A stretch of DNA of 64,000 nucleotides from Kutzneria chonburiensis (lineage in GTDB: Bacteria > Actinomycetota > Actinomycetes > Mycobacteriales > Pseudonocardiaceae), in NCBI RefSeq assembly GCF_028622115.1, contig NZ_CP097263.1:7316001-7380000 (forward strand), in the 5' to 3' direction. Positions 51,562 through 60,492 of the stretch are shown here, one piece after another (the first letter of the stretch is position 1; each line of letters begins with the position of its first letter). Made by a program: the position numbers and the translations under genes. Under the pieces are notes generated by a model. The model made no database searches. It had not been told where the DNA came from and saw only the letters and a program-made list of their open reading frames with translations.

Positions 51562-53382
51562 ATGACCACCTCGGAACCACTGGCCCGGCTGGCCGCCGAG
51601 CTGGACTTCATCGGCCGGCGGCTCCAGGTCGTCAGCCAGGAGTTGCAGCACGCCCAGCTCGCCGCGCCGGCCCCAGCGCCGATGCACCAGCCGATGCCGG
51701 CACCCATGCCTGTGCCGATGCACCAGCCCATGCCTGTGCCGCCACAGATGGCCCCGCCGCCGCAGGCCGCATGGCCTCAGCCGCAGCCCACCTATGTTCC
51801 CCCGCCGCCGCTGCCCGAACGCCTCGGTCGTGAGGGCGCCGGCAGCAAGCTCGTGGCCTGGATCGGCGGCTCCGTCACGCTGCTGGGCATCGTGCTGCTC
51901 ATGGTGCTGGCCGTGCAGCGCGGCTGGCTCGGACCGGAGCCGCGCGTGCTGGTCGGCGGCGGACTCGGCCTGGCCCTGATCGCCGGCGGCCTGTGGGTAC
52001 ACCGAAACCCGGCCGGCCGCAGCGGCGCGTATGCCCTGGCGGCGACCGGTATTGCCGTCCTCTACCTGGACGTCGCCGCCGCCACCTCGCTGTACGACCT
52101 GATGTCTCAGTGGGCCGGGCTGCTCGTCGCGCTGGTCGTCGCCGGCGGCGGACTGCTGCTGTCGGCTCGGTGGAACGCCCAGTTCATCGCCGTGTGGGTG
52201 ATCATCGGCTGCGCGCTGTGCGACCCGTTCCTGACTCATGGCTTCACGCCGCTACTGGTGTCGTTCCTGGTCGTCCTCCAGATCGGCGCCATGCCCGTGC
52301 AGCTGGTGCGGAGCTGGCCGTCGCTGGCGCTGGTCGCCGGCGTGCCGCCGGTGCTGGCCAGCTTGTTGACCACGTCGTTCACCCTGCGTACCGGCGGCGA
52401 GCCGCTGCAGACCGCCGGGGCCGCCCTGGCGTCCACGATCGTCGGCGTCACCATCGCCGTGGTGATCACGTTGCGGGACCAGCGTGACCAGTCGTCGCCG
52501 GTGATCCTGCTGGCCACCGCCCCCATCGCCGCGCTGGTCGCCGGATTCGCGCTGACCCGGCCCGAGGCCGCGTGGCTGGCGGCGATCGTCGCGGCGCTGA
52601 TGCTCGTGGTGGTGCTCTGCGACCGTTGGCTGACCGTGCCGGTCACCGTGACCGCCGCCGTGCTGGGGTCGGTCGCCATGGTCGACGCCACCGTGAATGC
52701 GCTCAGCGGCCCGACCCAGGCCATCACCCTTCTGGGTGAGTCTTTGGTGCTCGCCTTGGCCGCCGATCTCGCCCGGCACCGGGCCGCGCTGCTCGCCTCG
52801 CTGCTGAGCGGCGTGTTCGGCCTGCTCTGGGCCCTGTCCGTGGTGAAGCCGGCGACGCTGGTCGTCTTCCTGTCCGGCGCGAACATGTCCGTCGACGGCA
52901 TCGCCACCGGCCTGCTCATGACCGGCGTCGCCATCGCGATTCCGCTGGTCGGATACCGGTTGGACGTCATCGGATCGCCGACAAGCAAGGCCGGGCCGTG
53001 GATCGTCGCCGGGGTGGTGATGCTCTACGGCGCCGCCGCGACCGTGCTGACCACCGCCCTGCTCATCTCGCCCGACCGCTCCGGGTTCGTGTTCGGACAC
53101 ACCGTCATCACGGTGTCGTGGACCGTGGCCGCCATCGCCCTGCTGCTGCGCGGAATCCGCTCCGCCGCCCTGCGCGCCGTCGGGTTGGTGCTGGTCGGGG
53201 CGTCCGTCCTGAAGCTCGTGCTGTTCGACCTGGCCGCGCTGGACGGACTGGCCCGGGTGATCGCCTTCCTCGCCGCCGGCCTGCTACTGCTACTGGCGGG
53301 CACGCGATACGCCCGTCTGGTTCAACATGGAGGAGTCATAACGGATGAGTCGCGAGGCGTAACAAATCAGCTGCCGGACTGA
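51562..53382 (+). CDS. DUF2339 polytopic membrane protein
   Basis: 606 aa from the ATG at 51562. A short coiled N-terminus (LARLAAELDFIGRRLQVVSQ) is followed by a Pro/Met/Gln-rich linker (about residues 34-84, MHQPMPAPMPVP-type repeats) and about 16 membrane helices. The segment GREGAGSKLVAWIGGSVTLLG entering the first helix and the late LKLVLFDLAALDGLARVIAF are DUF2339 hallmarks. Function unknown. Weak -10 candidate (CATCCT) 6 nt upstream of the ATG. Confidence 0.82.
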   Translation: MTTSEPLARLAAELDFIGRRLQVVSQELQHAQLAAPAPAPMHQPMPAPMPVPMHQPMPVPPQMAPPPQAAWPQPQPTYVPPPPLPERLGREGAGSKLVAWIGGSVTLLGIVLLMVLAVQRGWLGPEPRVLVGGGLGLALIAGGLWVHRNPAGRSGAYALAATGIAVLYLDVAAATSLYDLMSQWAGLLVALVVAGGGLLLSARWNAQFIAVWVIIGCALCDPFLTHGFTPLLVSFLVVLQIGAMPVQLVRSWPSLALVAGVPPVLASLLTTSFTLRTGGEPLQTAGAALASTIVGVTIAVVITLRDQRDQSSPVILLATAPIAALVAGFALTRPEAAWLAAIVAALMLVVVLCDRWLTVPVTVTAAVLGSVAMVDATVNALSGPTQAITLLGESLVLALAADLARHRAALLASLLSGVFGLLWALSVVKPATLVVFLSGANMSVDGIATGLLMTGVAIAIPLVGYRLDVIGSPTSKAGPWIVAGVVMLYGAAATVLTTALLISPDRSGFVFGHTVITVSWTVAAIALLLRGIRSAALRAVGLVLVGASVLKLVLFDLAALDGLARVIAFLAAGLLLLLAGTRYARLVQHGGVITDESRGVTNQLPD

Positions 53383-53472
53383 TACACAGAGGTGTACCGG
53401 TCGATTCGTCCGCCGGTGAGGTGCCCTGGCGCCGGTCGCGTAGCCCCCGAGCGACCCGGCACCAGGGCATCT

Positions 53473-53497
53473 ACGTTTCCCGGCCGGGCGGAAACGT
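53473..53497. terminator. Hairpin between DUF2339 and beta-propeller genes
   Basis: ACGTTTCC and GGAAACGT form an 8-bp perfect stem across 9 nt, 90 bp after the DUF2339 stop and about 50 bp before the next gene. Could be a terminator or an operator. Confidence 0.4.
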
Positions 53498-53547
53498 TCA
53501 CCCGTCCCGGGTGCGCGGGTGGCCGGGACCATGGTCAAAATGCTCCC

Positions 53548-54585
53548 ATGCGGCTTGTGACCACCACGCGCTGCCAGCGCCGCCTCGGCGCTCGGCGACT
53601 GCGAGCCTTGGTGGCGGCCGGAATCGCGCTGGCGATGCTGACCGCCGGGGTGGTCGCCGAGCAGCCCCTGCAGATCCGGCCCGCGGTCAGCGCCGCCGCC
53701 GTGCACGCGCTGGTCGCCGGCGAGAACGGTGAGCTGCGGATCGTCGACGTCGCCGCCGGTCAGGTCACCGCCGTCGTCGACACCGGCGCCCCGGTCACCG
53801 GCCTCACCCTCAGCCCCGACGGCCGCACGGCGTTTGTCATCAACGGCTGGGCCGGCACCGTCGCCGTCGTCGACCTCCGCACCGCGTCGATCGTCAAGCG
53901 CATTCGGGTCAAAGCCGAGCTCGACTCGGCCGTCGTCCGTCCCGACGGCAAGCGGCTCTACATCTCCGGCACCGCCAACGGTCAGGGCGTGGTGCTCGGT
54001 TTCGACACGACCACCAATTCGCTGGCCGCCGTCATCCAGGTCGGCGTCACCCCCACCGGCATCGCCATCACTCCCGACGGCTCGCACCTGTACGTGGTCA
54101 ACAACCAGGGCGCCAGCATCACCGTGATCGACACCCGGATCGCCACCGTCACCAAGACCGTGCCCGTCGATGTGCTGCCCCAGTACGTCGCCGTCAGTCC
54201 CGACGGGGCGTTCACCTACGTCTCGCACACCAGCCGGCTGGCCAACACCAACGGTTCCGTCACCGTTGTCGACAACCGCACCAACCAGGTCGTCGCCCGC
54301 ATCCCCGTCGGCGTCGGCGCTTGCCAGCTCGCCGTCGGCGGTGACCGGCTCTACGTCATCAACCTCCAGGACGGCACCGTGTCCGTTGTGGACACTTCCT
54401 CCCGGCGCATCGTGCAGACCCTCGTGCTCACCGCGCACGGCATCGCCGTGTCCCCTCGGGACCACAGCGTCTATTTCGCCGGTCGTCGTTCCGTCGCCGT
54501 TGTCGACGGCGGCACCGGTCAGCTCACGGCCACGATCGACCTCGCCAGCGACAAGGCCGCCGGCGTCATCGCCGTCGCCGGCTGA
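53548..54585 (+). CDS. Secreted YncE-like beta-propeller protein
   Basis: 345 aa from the ATG at 53548. A basic N-terminus plus hydrophobic stretch (ALVAAGIALAMLTAGVVAEQ) predicts export. The body repeats LSPDGRTAFVINGWAGTVAVVD-like blades about seven times (TPDGSHLYVVNNQGASITVID, SPDGAFTYVSH, VVDGGTGQLTATIDL), the YVTN/YncE propeller. Role unknown, perhaps scaffold or quinohemoprotein-related. Convergent, 3 bp from the mycoredoxin-like gene. Confidence 0.83.
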   Translation: MRLVTTTRCQRRLGARRLRALVAAGIALAMLTAGVVAEQPLQIRPAVSAAAVHALVAGENGELRIVDVAAGQVTAVVDTGAPVTGLTLSPDGRTAFVINGWAGTVAVVDLRTASIVKRIRVKAELDSAVVRPDGKRLYISGTANGQGVVLGFDTTTNSLAAVIQVGVTPTGIAITPDGSHLYVVNNQGASITVIDTRIATVTKTVPVDVLPQYVAVSPDGAFTYVSHTSRLANTNGSVTVVDNRTNQVVARIPVGVGACQLAVGGDRLYVINLQDGTVSVVDTSSRRIVQTLVLTAHGIAVSPRDHSVYFAGRRSVAVVDGGTGQLTATIDLASDKAAGVIAVAG

Positions 54586-54588
54586 GCC

Positions 54589-54855
54589 TCACTGCTGCGG
54601 CAGCAACTCCGGCGCCTCGGCCTTCACGGCCGCCAGCACCTGGTGGATCGACGGGTTGACCATCCACGTGCTGCCCACGTTCACCGTCGGCACCGTCTCG
54701 TTCCCGTTGGCCGCCGCCCGCACCGCCGCCGCCGCATCCGGGTCCTGCCAGATGTCCAGCTCGCGGTACTTCAGCCCGCTCCGCTTCAGGTTGGCGCGCA
54801 GCATGTCGCAGAACGGGCACCCCGGCCGCACGTGCACAAGCACTTCAGTGGTCAC
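54589..54855 (-). CDS. Glutaredoxin/mycoredoxin-like protein
   Basis: 88 aa from the GTG at 54855 (MTTEVLVHVRPGCPFCDMLR). The redox motif is CPFC, with cis-Pro in ETVPTVNVGS; C-terminal SIHQVLAAV helix. In mycothiol-using actinobacteria such proteins reduce S-mycothiolated proteins; ino1 in the window is the first step toward mycothiol. The SD (GGGAGAGG) is about 11 nt from the GTG, so the start is slightly uncertain. Confidence 0.85.
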   Translation of the reverse strand: MTTEVLVHVRPGCPFCDMLRANLKRSGLKYRELDIWQDPDAAAAVRAAANGNETVPTVNVGSTWMVNPSIHQVLAAVKAEAPELLPQQ

Positions 54856-55124
54856 GCCAACGCCAACCTCTCCCACGATCCCGATATTCCGGGCCACAAC
54901 ACCCAGCCCACCACGCAGCCCCGCGCCTAGCCCACCACACGCAGCGCAAGCGCGGGCCCCATGCTCGGCCTCCATGGTTGGCCCCCATGCTTGGCCTCGG
55001 GCGGCCCAGCCCCGACGCCGGCCCAAGCCCGACTTACCCGTCCCCCGGCCCTCCCGGTCCCAAACCCGACCACCCGGCCCCCCGATCCACCCGGCCCAAG
55101 CCGGACCCGCCCGGCCCCACACCC
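54856..55124. other. C-rich low-complexity intergenic stretch
   Basis: No gene supported. The plus strand is extremely rich in CCC and CCCGG runs (54890-55124). The same kind of C-rich block precedes repeat copy 1 at 1860-1989, so it seems part of the same composite element. Beyond 55217 and up to 55320 nothing recognisable is seen. Confidence 0.5.
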
Positions 55125-55217
55125 AGCCCGCCGCTCCCTGGGGAGGCCGCCCCGGGTCCATTCTACCGAGCGCAGGTCACGGCCAATGGGAGTGAAGATC
55201 CAGGTGTGGATAACTCG
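55125..55217. repeat. Dispersed 93-bp repeat, copy 2
   Basis: Gapless match, about 86% identical, to 1990-2082. Ends with TGTGGATAA (55205-55213), whose complement TTATCCACA is the E. coli-type perfect DnaA box, while copy 1 has TGTGGACAA. Orientation relative to the window is the same in both copies. Confidence 0.75.
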
Positions 55218-55337
55218 TTGCCGGTCGGCAAGCGTCCAGATGATCACGATCCAGCGGCGTCGGTGCACCACCGTTGTCCGGGACGCGAACATCAGCCCCG
55301 CCGTCGTTGTACCGTTCCCCCTAGGACAGGCGCCGGT

Positions 55338-55368
55338 AAACACCGTTAATGGGTGGTCAGCGGTGTTT
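55338..55368. promoter_or_regulatory. Operator-like inverted repeat at the tetR promoter
   Basis: AAACACCG (55338-55345) and CGGTGTTT (55361-55368) are perfect inverted arms 15 bp apart, overlapping a possible -10 (GTTAAT, 55345-55350) about 20 bp before the TetR start. This is the usual position of a TetR autoregulatory operator. Confidence 0.55.
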
Positions 55369-55388
55369 GCAACACGATGGGGTGAACT

Positions 55389-56138
55389 ATGACGGAGACC
55401 ACGCGACGTGATCGGCCCCGGGCCGACACCGAGCGAGAGATCCGCCAGCAGGCGCGCAGGCTACTGGTGGAGCAGGGCCGCGAGGCCGTCACGCTGCGGG
55501 CGATCGCCCGCGAGCTGGGCATCACCGCGCCGGCGCTGTACCGGTACTACGACTCGCGCGAGGACCTGCTGCGCCGCGTGATCGACGACATCTGCGGCGA
55601 CCTGGCCGCGGAGCTGACCGCCGACCTCACCCGGGTCGACGAGCACGACGCGATCGGCGGCGTGCTGGCGGCCTGCCGCGGCTTCCGCCGCTGGGCGCTC
55701 AACCACCCGCAGGAGTTCACGCTGGTCTTCGCCTCGCCCGACGACTCGGCCCACTGCGAGGTCGACGAGGCGACCGGCGAGCTGATGCGCCGGCCCAAGG
55801 ACCAGTTCGGCCGGATCTTCCTGAACATGGCCGGCAAGCTGCTGGCCACGCACAGGCTGCTGGTGCCGGACGAGGAGAACGTCCCCGACGAGCTGCGCAC
55901 CGACCTGGTCGCCTTCCGCAGCCACCTGCTCTCCCAGATCGAGCAGGAGGGCATCCAGCTGCCGGAGGAGGCCCTCAACCTCTCCGTGGTCTACACCATG
56001 CTGCAGTTCTGGGTCCGCCTGTACGGCCAGGTGGCGCTGGAGGTCTTCGGCCGCTTCCCGTTCGCGGTGTCCAACGCGGAGCCGCTGTTCGAGTCCATGC
56101 TCACGGAGCTGTTCGAGGACATCGGCCTGACCAACTGA
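55389..56138 (+). CDS. TetR-family transcriptional regulator
   Basis: 249 aa. N-terminal helix-turn-helix: QQARRLLVEQGREAVTLRAI ... LGITAPALYRYYDSREDLL (residues about 20-65). The C-terminal ligand-binding domain (TetR_C_13/WHG type, with FRRWALNHPQEFTLVFASP) is typical of the family. Alone in its transcription unit and flanked by terminators and its own operator; target genes not evident. Confidence 0.92.
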   Translation: MTETTRRDRPRADTEREIRQQARRLLVEQGREAVTLRAIARELGITAPALYRYYDSREDLLRRVIDDICGDLAAELTADLTRVDEHDAIGGVLAACRGFRRWALNHPQEFTLVFASPDDSAHCEVDEATGELMRRPKDQFGRIFLNMAGKLLATHRLLVPDEENVPDELRTDLVAFRSHLLSQIEQEGIQLPEEALNLSVVYTMLQFWVRLYGQVALEVFGRFPFAVSNAEPLFESMLTELFEDIGLTN

Positions 56139-56169
56139 TCGGGGGTCCTCCGAGGAGGACCCCGATCAG
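56135..56169. terminator. Bidirectional terminator between tetR and leuS
   Basis: CTGATCGGGGGTCCTC pairs with GAGGACCCCGATCAG (one bulged G) with a 4-nt loop. It contains the tetR stop codon and sits 3 bp from the leuS stop on the other strand. Confidence 0.75.
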
Positions 56170-56171
56170 CG

Positions 56172-58976
56172 TCACGCCACGATGTTGACCAGACGGCCCG
56201 GCACCACGATGACCTTGCGCGGCTCCTTGCCGCCCAGCAGCTCGGCCACCTTGGCGTCGGCCAGCGCCAGCGCCTTGACCTGCTCCTGGCCGGCGTCGGC
56301 GGCCACCGTCACGCGGGCCTTGACCTTGCCGTTGACCTGGATCGGGTACTCGACGGTGTCGGCGACCAGGTAGCGCTCCTCGGCGACCGGGAACGGACCG
56401 TGGGCCAGCGACTCATCGTGGCCCAGCCGCTGCCACAGCTCCTCGGCGATGTGCGGGCACAGCGGCGCCAGCATCAGCACCAGCGACTCGGCCACCGACC
56501 GCGGCGTGGAGCCGGCCTTGGTCAGGAAGTTGTTCAGCTCGATCAGCTTCGCGCCGGCCGTGTTGTAGCGCATCTCCGCGTAGTCCTCGCGGACGCCGGC
56601 GATGGCCTTGTGCAGCGCCCGCAGCGTGTCCTCGTCCGGCTCGACGTCGGTGACCCGCAGCTGCCCGGTCTCCTCGTCGACCAGGTTGCGCCACAGCCGC
56701 TGCAGGAAACGCTGCGCGCCGACGACGTCCTTGGTCGCCCACGGCCGCGAGACCTCCATCGGCCCCATGGACATCTCGTACAGCCGGAAGGTGTCGGCCC
56801 CGTAGGTGTCGCACATCTCGTCCGGGGTGACGACGTTCTTCAGGCTCTTGCCCATCTTGCCGTACTCGCGGTTGACCTCTTCGTCGTTCCAGAAGTACTT
56901 GCCGTCCCGCTCGACGACCTCGTCGGCCGGCACGTACACGCCGCGCGCGTCGGTGTAGGCGTAGGCCTGGATGTAGCCCTGGTTGAACAGGCGGCGGTAC
57001 GGCTCGTCCGAGCTGACCTCGCCCAGGTCGAACAGGACCTTCTGCCAGAACCGGGAGTACAGCAGGTGCAGCACGGCGTGCTCGACGCCGCCGATGTACA
57101 GGTCGACGCCGCCCGGGTCGGTGGAGCCGTGGATCTCCGGGCGCGGGCCCAGCCAGTACTTCTCGTTGACCGCGTCGACGAAGCGCTCGCTGTTGTCCGG
57201 GTCCACGTACCGCAGCTGGTACCAGCAGGAACCGGCCCAGTTGGGCATGGTGTTGGCGTCGCGGCGGTACATCTTGGGCCCGTCGCCCAGGTCCAGCTCG
57301 ACGTTGATCCAGTCGGTGGCCCGGGACAGCGGCGGCGACGGCTCGGTGTCGGGGTCGTCCGGGTCGAAGGTCCGCGGCGAGTAGTCGTCCACCTCGGGCA
57401 GCTCGACCGGCAGCTGGTCGACGGGGATGTCATGGGCGACACCGTGCTCGTCGTAGACGATCGGGAACGGCTCGCCCCAGTAGCGCTGCCGGGAGAACAG
57501 CCAGTCGCGCAGCTTGTACTGCACGGTGCCCTCGCCGGCGCCCTGCTCGGTCAGCCACTCGATGATCGTCTTCTTGGCCTCGACGACGTCCATGCCGTCC
57601 AGGAACCCGGAATTGACGGCCGGCCCGTCGCCGGTGAAAGCCTTGCCCTCGAAGCCTTCCGTCGGCTGCACGGTGCGGATGATCGGCAGCCCGAACACCT
57701 CGGCGAAGTCCCAGTCGCGGGTGTCCTGGCCGGGCACGGCCATGATCGCGCCGGTGCCGTAGCCCATCAGCACGTAGTCGGCCACGAACACCGGGACCTT
57801 GGCCCCGTTGACAGGGTTGACCGCGTACGAGCCGGTGAAGACGCCGGTCTTGTCCTTGTTCTCCTGACGGTCCAGATCGGACTTCCGGGACGCCGCCAGC
57901 CGGTACGCCGCAACGGCTTCCGCCGGCGTCGCCGCGTCAGCGGTCCAGCGACCGTCCACATCGGACGGCCACTCGGCGGTGGTCAGCGAGTCGACCAGCG
58001 GGTGCTCGGGAGCCAGCACCAGATAGGTGGCGCCGAACAGGGTGTCGGGCCGGGTGGTGAAGACCTCGATCGACTCCGAGCCGGCGGCGAAACGCACCCT
58101 GGCGCCGTAGGAACGGCCGATCCAGTTGCGCTGCATGGACTTGACCTTCTCCGGCCAGTCCAGCCGCTCCAGGTCGTCGACCAGCCGGTCGGCGTAGGCG
58201 GTGATGCGCATCATCCACTGGCGCAGGTTGCGCCGAAACACCGGGAAGTTGCCGCGCTCGCTGCGGCCGTCCGCGGTGACCTCCTCATTGGACAGCACGG
58301 TGCCCAGGCCCGGGCACCAGTTCACCGGCGCCTCGGACAGGTAGGCCAGCCGCCGCGAGTCGATCTTCGCCCGGCGCTCGTCGGCCGACAGCGTGGCCCA
58401 GGACGGGTCCTTGGCGTACTCGGCCTCCAGCTCGGCGATCGGCCGGGCCCGACCGGCCGACTCGTCGTACCAGGAGTTGTAGATGCGCAGGAAGATCCAC
58501 TGCGTCCAGCGGTAGTACTCCGGGTCGATGGTCGAGATCCGGCGCCGCTCGTCGTGACCAAGGCCCACCCGGCGGATCTGCCGCAGGTAGGTGGCGATGT
58601 TGTCCTCGGTCGTCTTGCGCGGATGCTGGCCGGTGGCGACGGCGTACTGCTCGGCCGGCAGGCCGAAGGCGTCGAAGCCCATGGTGTGCAGCACGTTGCG
58701 GCCGTTCATCCGGTGGAACCGGGCGAACACGTCGGTGCCGATGAAGCCCAGGGGGTGGCCGACGTGCAGGCCCGCGCCCGACGGGTACGGGAACATGTCC
58801 TGCACGAACATCTTGTCGGCGGGCAGCGGCGCGTCGCTGCTCAGCGGGCCGACCGGGTTGGGCGCGTGGAAGGTTCCGCGCTCGTCCCAGTAGTGCTGCC
58901 AGCGACGCTCGAACTCGCCGGCCAGTTCGGCGGTGTAGCGGTGGGCCGGCGCCGCCTCGGCGGTCTGCTCGGTCAT
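56172..58976 (-). CDS. leuS: Leucyl-tRNA synthetase
   Basis: 934 aa class I synthetase. HIGH motif as HVGH (residues 71-74, in [15 protein letters not shown]), KMSKS as KMGKS (about 706-710), editing domain in the middle ([19 protein letters not shown] and [20 protein letters not shown]). C-terminal domain ends with [15 protein letters not shown] ... [12 protein letters not shown]. Charges tRNA-Leu with leucine in the cytosol. The leader region upstream (59010-59114) looks like a transcription attenuator with a Leu-codon leader peptide. Strongly similar in motif order to M. tuberculosis LeuS (Rv0041). Confidence 0.97.
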   Translation of the reverse strand: MTEQTAEAAPAHRYTAELAGEFERRWQHYWDERGTFHAPNPVGPLSSDAPLPADKMFVQDMFPYPSGAGLHVGHPLGFIGTDVFARFHRMNGRNVLHTMGFDAFGLPAEQYAVATGQHPRKTTEDNIATYLRQIRRVGLGHDERRRISTIDPEYYRWTQWIFLRIYNSWYDESAGRARPIAELEAEYAKDPSWATLSADERRAKIDSRRLAYLSEAPVNWCPGLGTVLSNEEVTADGRSERGNFPVFRRNLRQWMMRITAYADRLVDDLERLDWPEKVKSMQRNWIGRSYGARVRFAAGSESIEVFTTRPDTLFGATYLVLAPEHPLVDSLTTAEWPSDVDGRWTADAATPAEAVAAYRLAASRKSDLDRQENKDKTGVFTGSYAVNPVNGAKVPVFVADYVLMGYGTGAIMAVPGQDTRDWDFAEVFGLPIIRTVQPTEGFEGKAFTGDGPAVNSGFLDGMDVVEAKKTIIEWLTEQGAGEGTVQYKLRDWLFSRQRYWGEPFPIVYDEHGVAHDIPVDQLPVELPEVDDYSPRTFDPDDPDTEPSPPLSRATDWINVELDLGDGPKMYRRDANTMPNWAGSCWYQLRYVDPDNSERFVDAVNEKYWLGPRPEIHGSTDPGGVDLYIGGVEHAVLHLLYSRFWQKVLFDLGEVSSDEPYRRLFNQGYIQAYAYTDARGVYVPADEVVERDGKYFWNDEEVNREYGKMGKSLKNVVTPDEMCDTYGADTFRLYEMSMGPMEVSRPWATKDVVGAQRFLQRLWRNLVDEETGQLRVTDVEPDEDTLRALHKAIAGVREDYAEMRYNTAGAKLIELNNFLTKAGSTPRSVAESLVLMLAPLCPHIAEELWQRLGHDESLAHGPFPVAEERYLVADTVEYPIQVNGKVKARVTVAADAGQEQVKALALADAKVAELLGGKEPRKVIVVPGRLVNIVA

Positions 58977-59009
58977 CGGAAGATCCCTCTCGTCGTACCT
59001 GCCCCTGAC

Positions 59010-59046
59010 AACACAAAACCCTCCAGCCCCATACGGGCATGGAGGG
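59010..59046 (-). terminator. leuS attenuator terminator hairpin
   Basis: On the minus strand, CCCTCCA pairs with TGGAGGG with an inner GCCC/GGGC extension (59019-59046), followed directly by TTTTGTGTTGT. It is an intrinsic terminator placed in the leuS leader, about 35 nt before the SD/start region, and would stop transcription before leuS. Confidence 0.75.
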
Positions 59047-59047
59047 C

Positions 59048-59087
59048 TAGCCGCGCCGACCGCTTCGTCAGGAGGTCAACGCGGCTA
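59048..59087 (-). promoter_or_regulatory. Pause hairpin of the leuS attenuator
   Basis: TAGCCGCG pairs with CGCGGCTA (8 bp), with an inner GACC/GGTC stem. The TAG closing the leader peptide is in the 5' arm, so a ribosome that reaches the stop would melt this hairpin, while one stalled at the Leu codons would not. Its loop-side CCTCC can pair with GGAGG of the terminator, giving a candidate antiterminator. Confidence 0.55.
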
Positions 59088-59114
59088 AATAAGGAGCAGG
59101 CGGACCGTGCTCAT
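59085..59114 (-). CDS. leuS leader peptide MSTVRLLLI
   Basis: A nine-codon frame, ATG to TAG, encodes MSTVRLLLI with three consecutive Leu codons (CTG CTC CTT, 59099-59091) followed by Ile. A -10 box (TAAACT on the minus strand) ends 6 nt upstream, so the peptide should be translated from a leaderless transcript. Followed by a pause hairpin and terminator, as in classical amino-acid attenuators. Confidence 0.7.
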   Translation of the reverse strand: MSTVRLLLI

Positions 59115-59144
59115 GGGCCGAGTTTAGCGCACACTCTTTAGGTC

Positions 59145-60492
59145 ATGCGCTGGGTTTGGATCGGCCTGGTTCTGTCGGTGGCGGCCTGCACCGCGACGCC
59201 CCCGCCACCCTCTTCCCGCCCCCTCCGCGACCACCAATGCCGTGGTCGCGCCGGTGCCGATGGGCGACTGGCAGACGTTCAACCGGACCAATCAGCGCGA
59301 CGGCGCGCAGCCCGATCTCGCGCCCGTGAGCACCCTGTCCCTGGCCTGGCACACCAAGCTGGACGGCGCGGTGTACGGCCAGCCGTTGATCGTCGGCGCG
59401 CTGGTCCTGGCCGCCACCCAGAGCGACACCGTCTACGCGCTGGACGCGGTCACCGGCAAGATCAGATGGCAGACCCACTTAGGCACCCCCATGCCCCGCA
59501 AGGGCCTGCCCTGCGGCGATATCGATCCGGTCGGCATCATCGGCACGATGGCCTACGACCGGTTCACCGGCCGGGTGTTCGCGGTGGCCGAGACCGCGGG
59601 CGGCAGCCATACGCTGGTCGGCCTGGATCTGGACACCGGCACCGTCGAGGTGCGGGCCAACGTGGATGCGCCGAAGGGCGACACCACCGCCTACCTCCAA
59701 GCCGGCGCGCTGACGGTGGCTGACGGCCGGGTCTTCATCCCCTACGGCGGGCTGGCCGGCGACTGCGGCAACTACGTGGGCACGGTCCTGTCGATAAGAA
59801 CCGACGGCACCGACGCCCACAGCTACACGGTGCCGACCCGGCGCAAGGGCGGCTTCGACGGCCCGGCCGGCGGCGTGCAGGACAACTCGCGGCTGCTCTA
59901 CGCGGCCGCCGGCGGTGCGTCGACCGGCGGCGAGTACGACGACAGCGACTCCGTGCTGGCGCTGGCCACCGAGAAGCTGAACCGGATCGACATCTTCACG
60001 CCGCCGACCTGGGGCGAGGACAACGGCCACCATTTTGACCTCGGTGCCACCAGCCCCGCGATGATCGGCTCACACGTGGCCGTGACGGGCATTCGCGGCA
60101 TCACCTACGTGCTGGACCAGTCCGACCTGTCGCACGTGACGTCACAGCTGAACACCTGCCCGTCCCAAGGCGCGCCGGCCGCGCTGGACAACCTGCTGGT
60201 CATCCCATGCGCCAACGGCGGCCCAAAGGCGTTCATCGCCGACAACGCCGGGCAGCTGACCCCGCGCTGGGCCGCCGCGGTCACCGCGACCGGTTCACCG
60301 ACCGTCAGCTTCGACTCGGTCTGGGTCGTCGATCCCGCCGGCGGCATCCTCTACGCCCTGGACATCGGCAAGGGCACGGTGCGGGGCCAGGTGCAGATCG
60401 GCCCCGCACCGGACTACGCCTCGGCGTCGCTGTCCAAGGACCACGCGTACGTGGGCGTGATGGACGGCGTCTCAGCCGTAGCCGGCGCCTAG
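59145..60492 (+). pseudogene. PQQ-repeat lipoprotein, frameshifted near the N-terminus
   Basis: The ATG at 59145 encodes a lipoprotein signal (MRWVWIGLVLSVAACTATP, lipobox LSVAAC) but this frame is lost after about 30 residues. The mature protein, GDWQTFNRTNQRDGAQPDLA onwards, continues in the next frame to 60492. Adding one C to the CCCCC run at 59219-59223 joins them as SSRPPSATTNAVVAPVPMGD. The mature part (about 410 residues) has PQQ-type beta-propeller blades (AWHTKLDGAVYGQPLIVGAL, VYALDAVTGKIRWQ). Would be an anchored extracellular propeller. Frameshift is real or a sequence error. Confidence 0.8.

Noticed and set aside
58977-59114. T-box riboswitch upstream of leuS
   Set aside because: The leader is only about 140 nt and lacks a recognisable T-box sequence and specifier loop; a leader-peptide attenuator explains it better.
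56400-59141. Plus-strand open frame of 913 codons opposite leuS
   Set aside because: No recognisable domain and antisense to a complete leucyl-tRNA synthetase.
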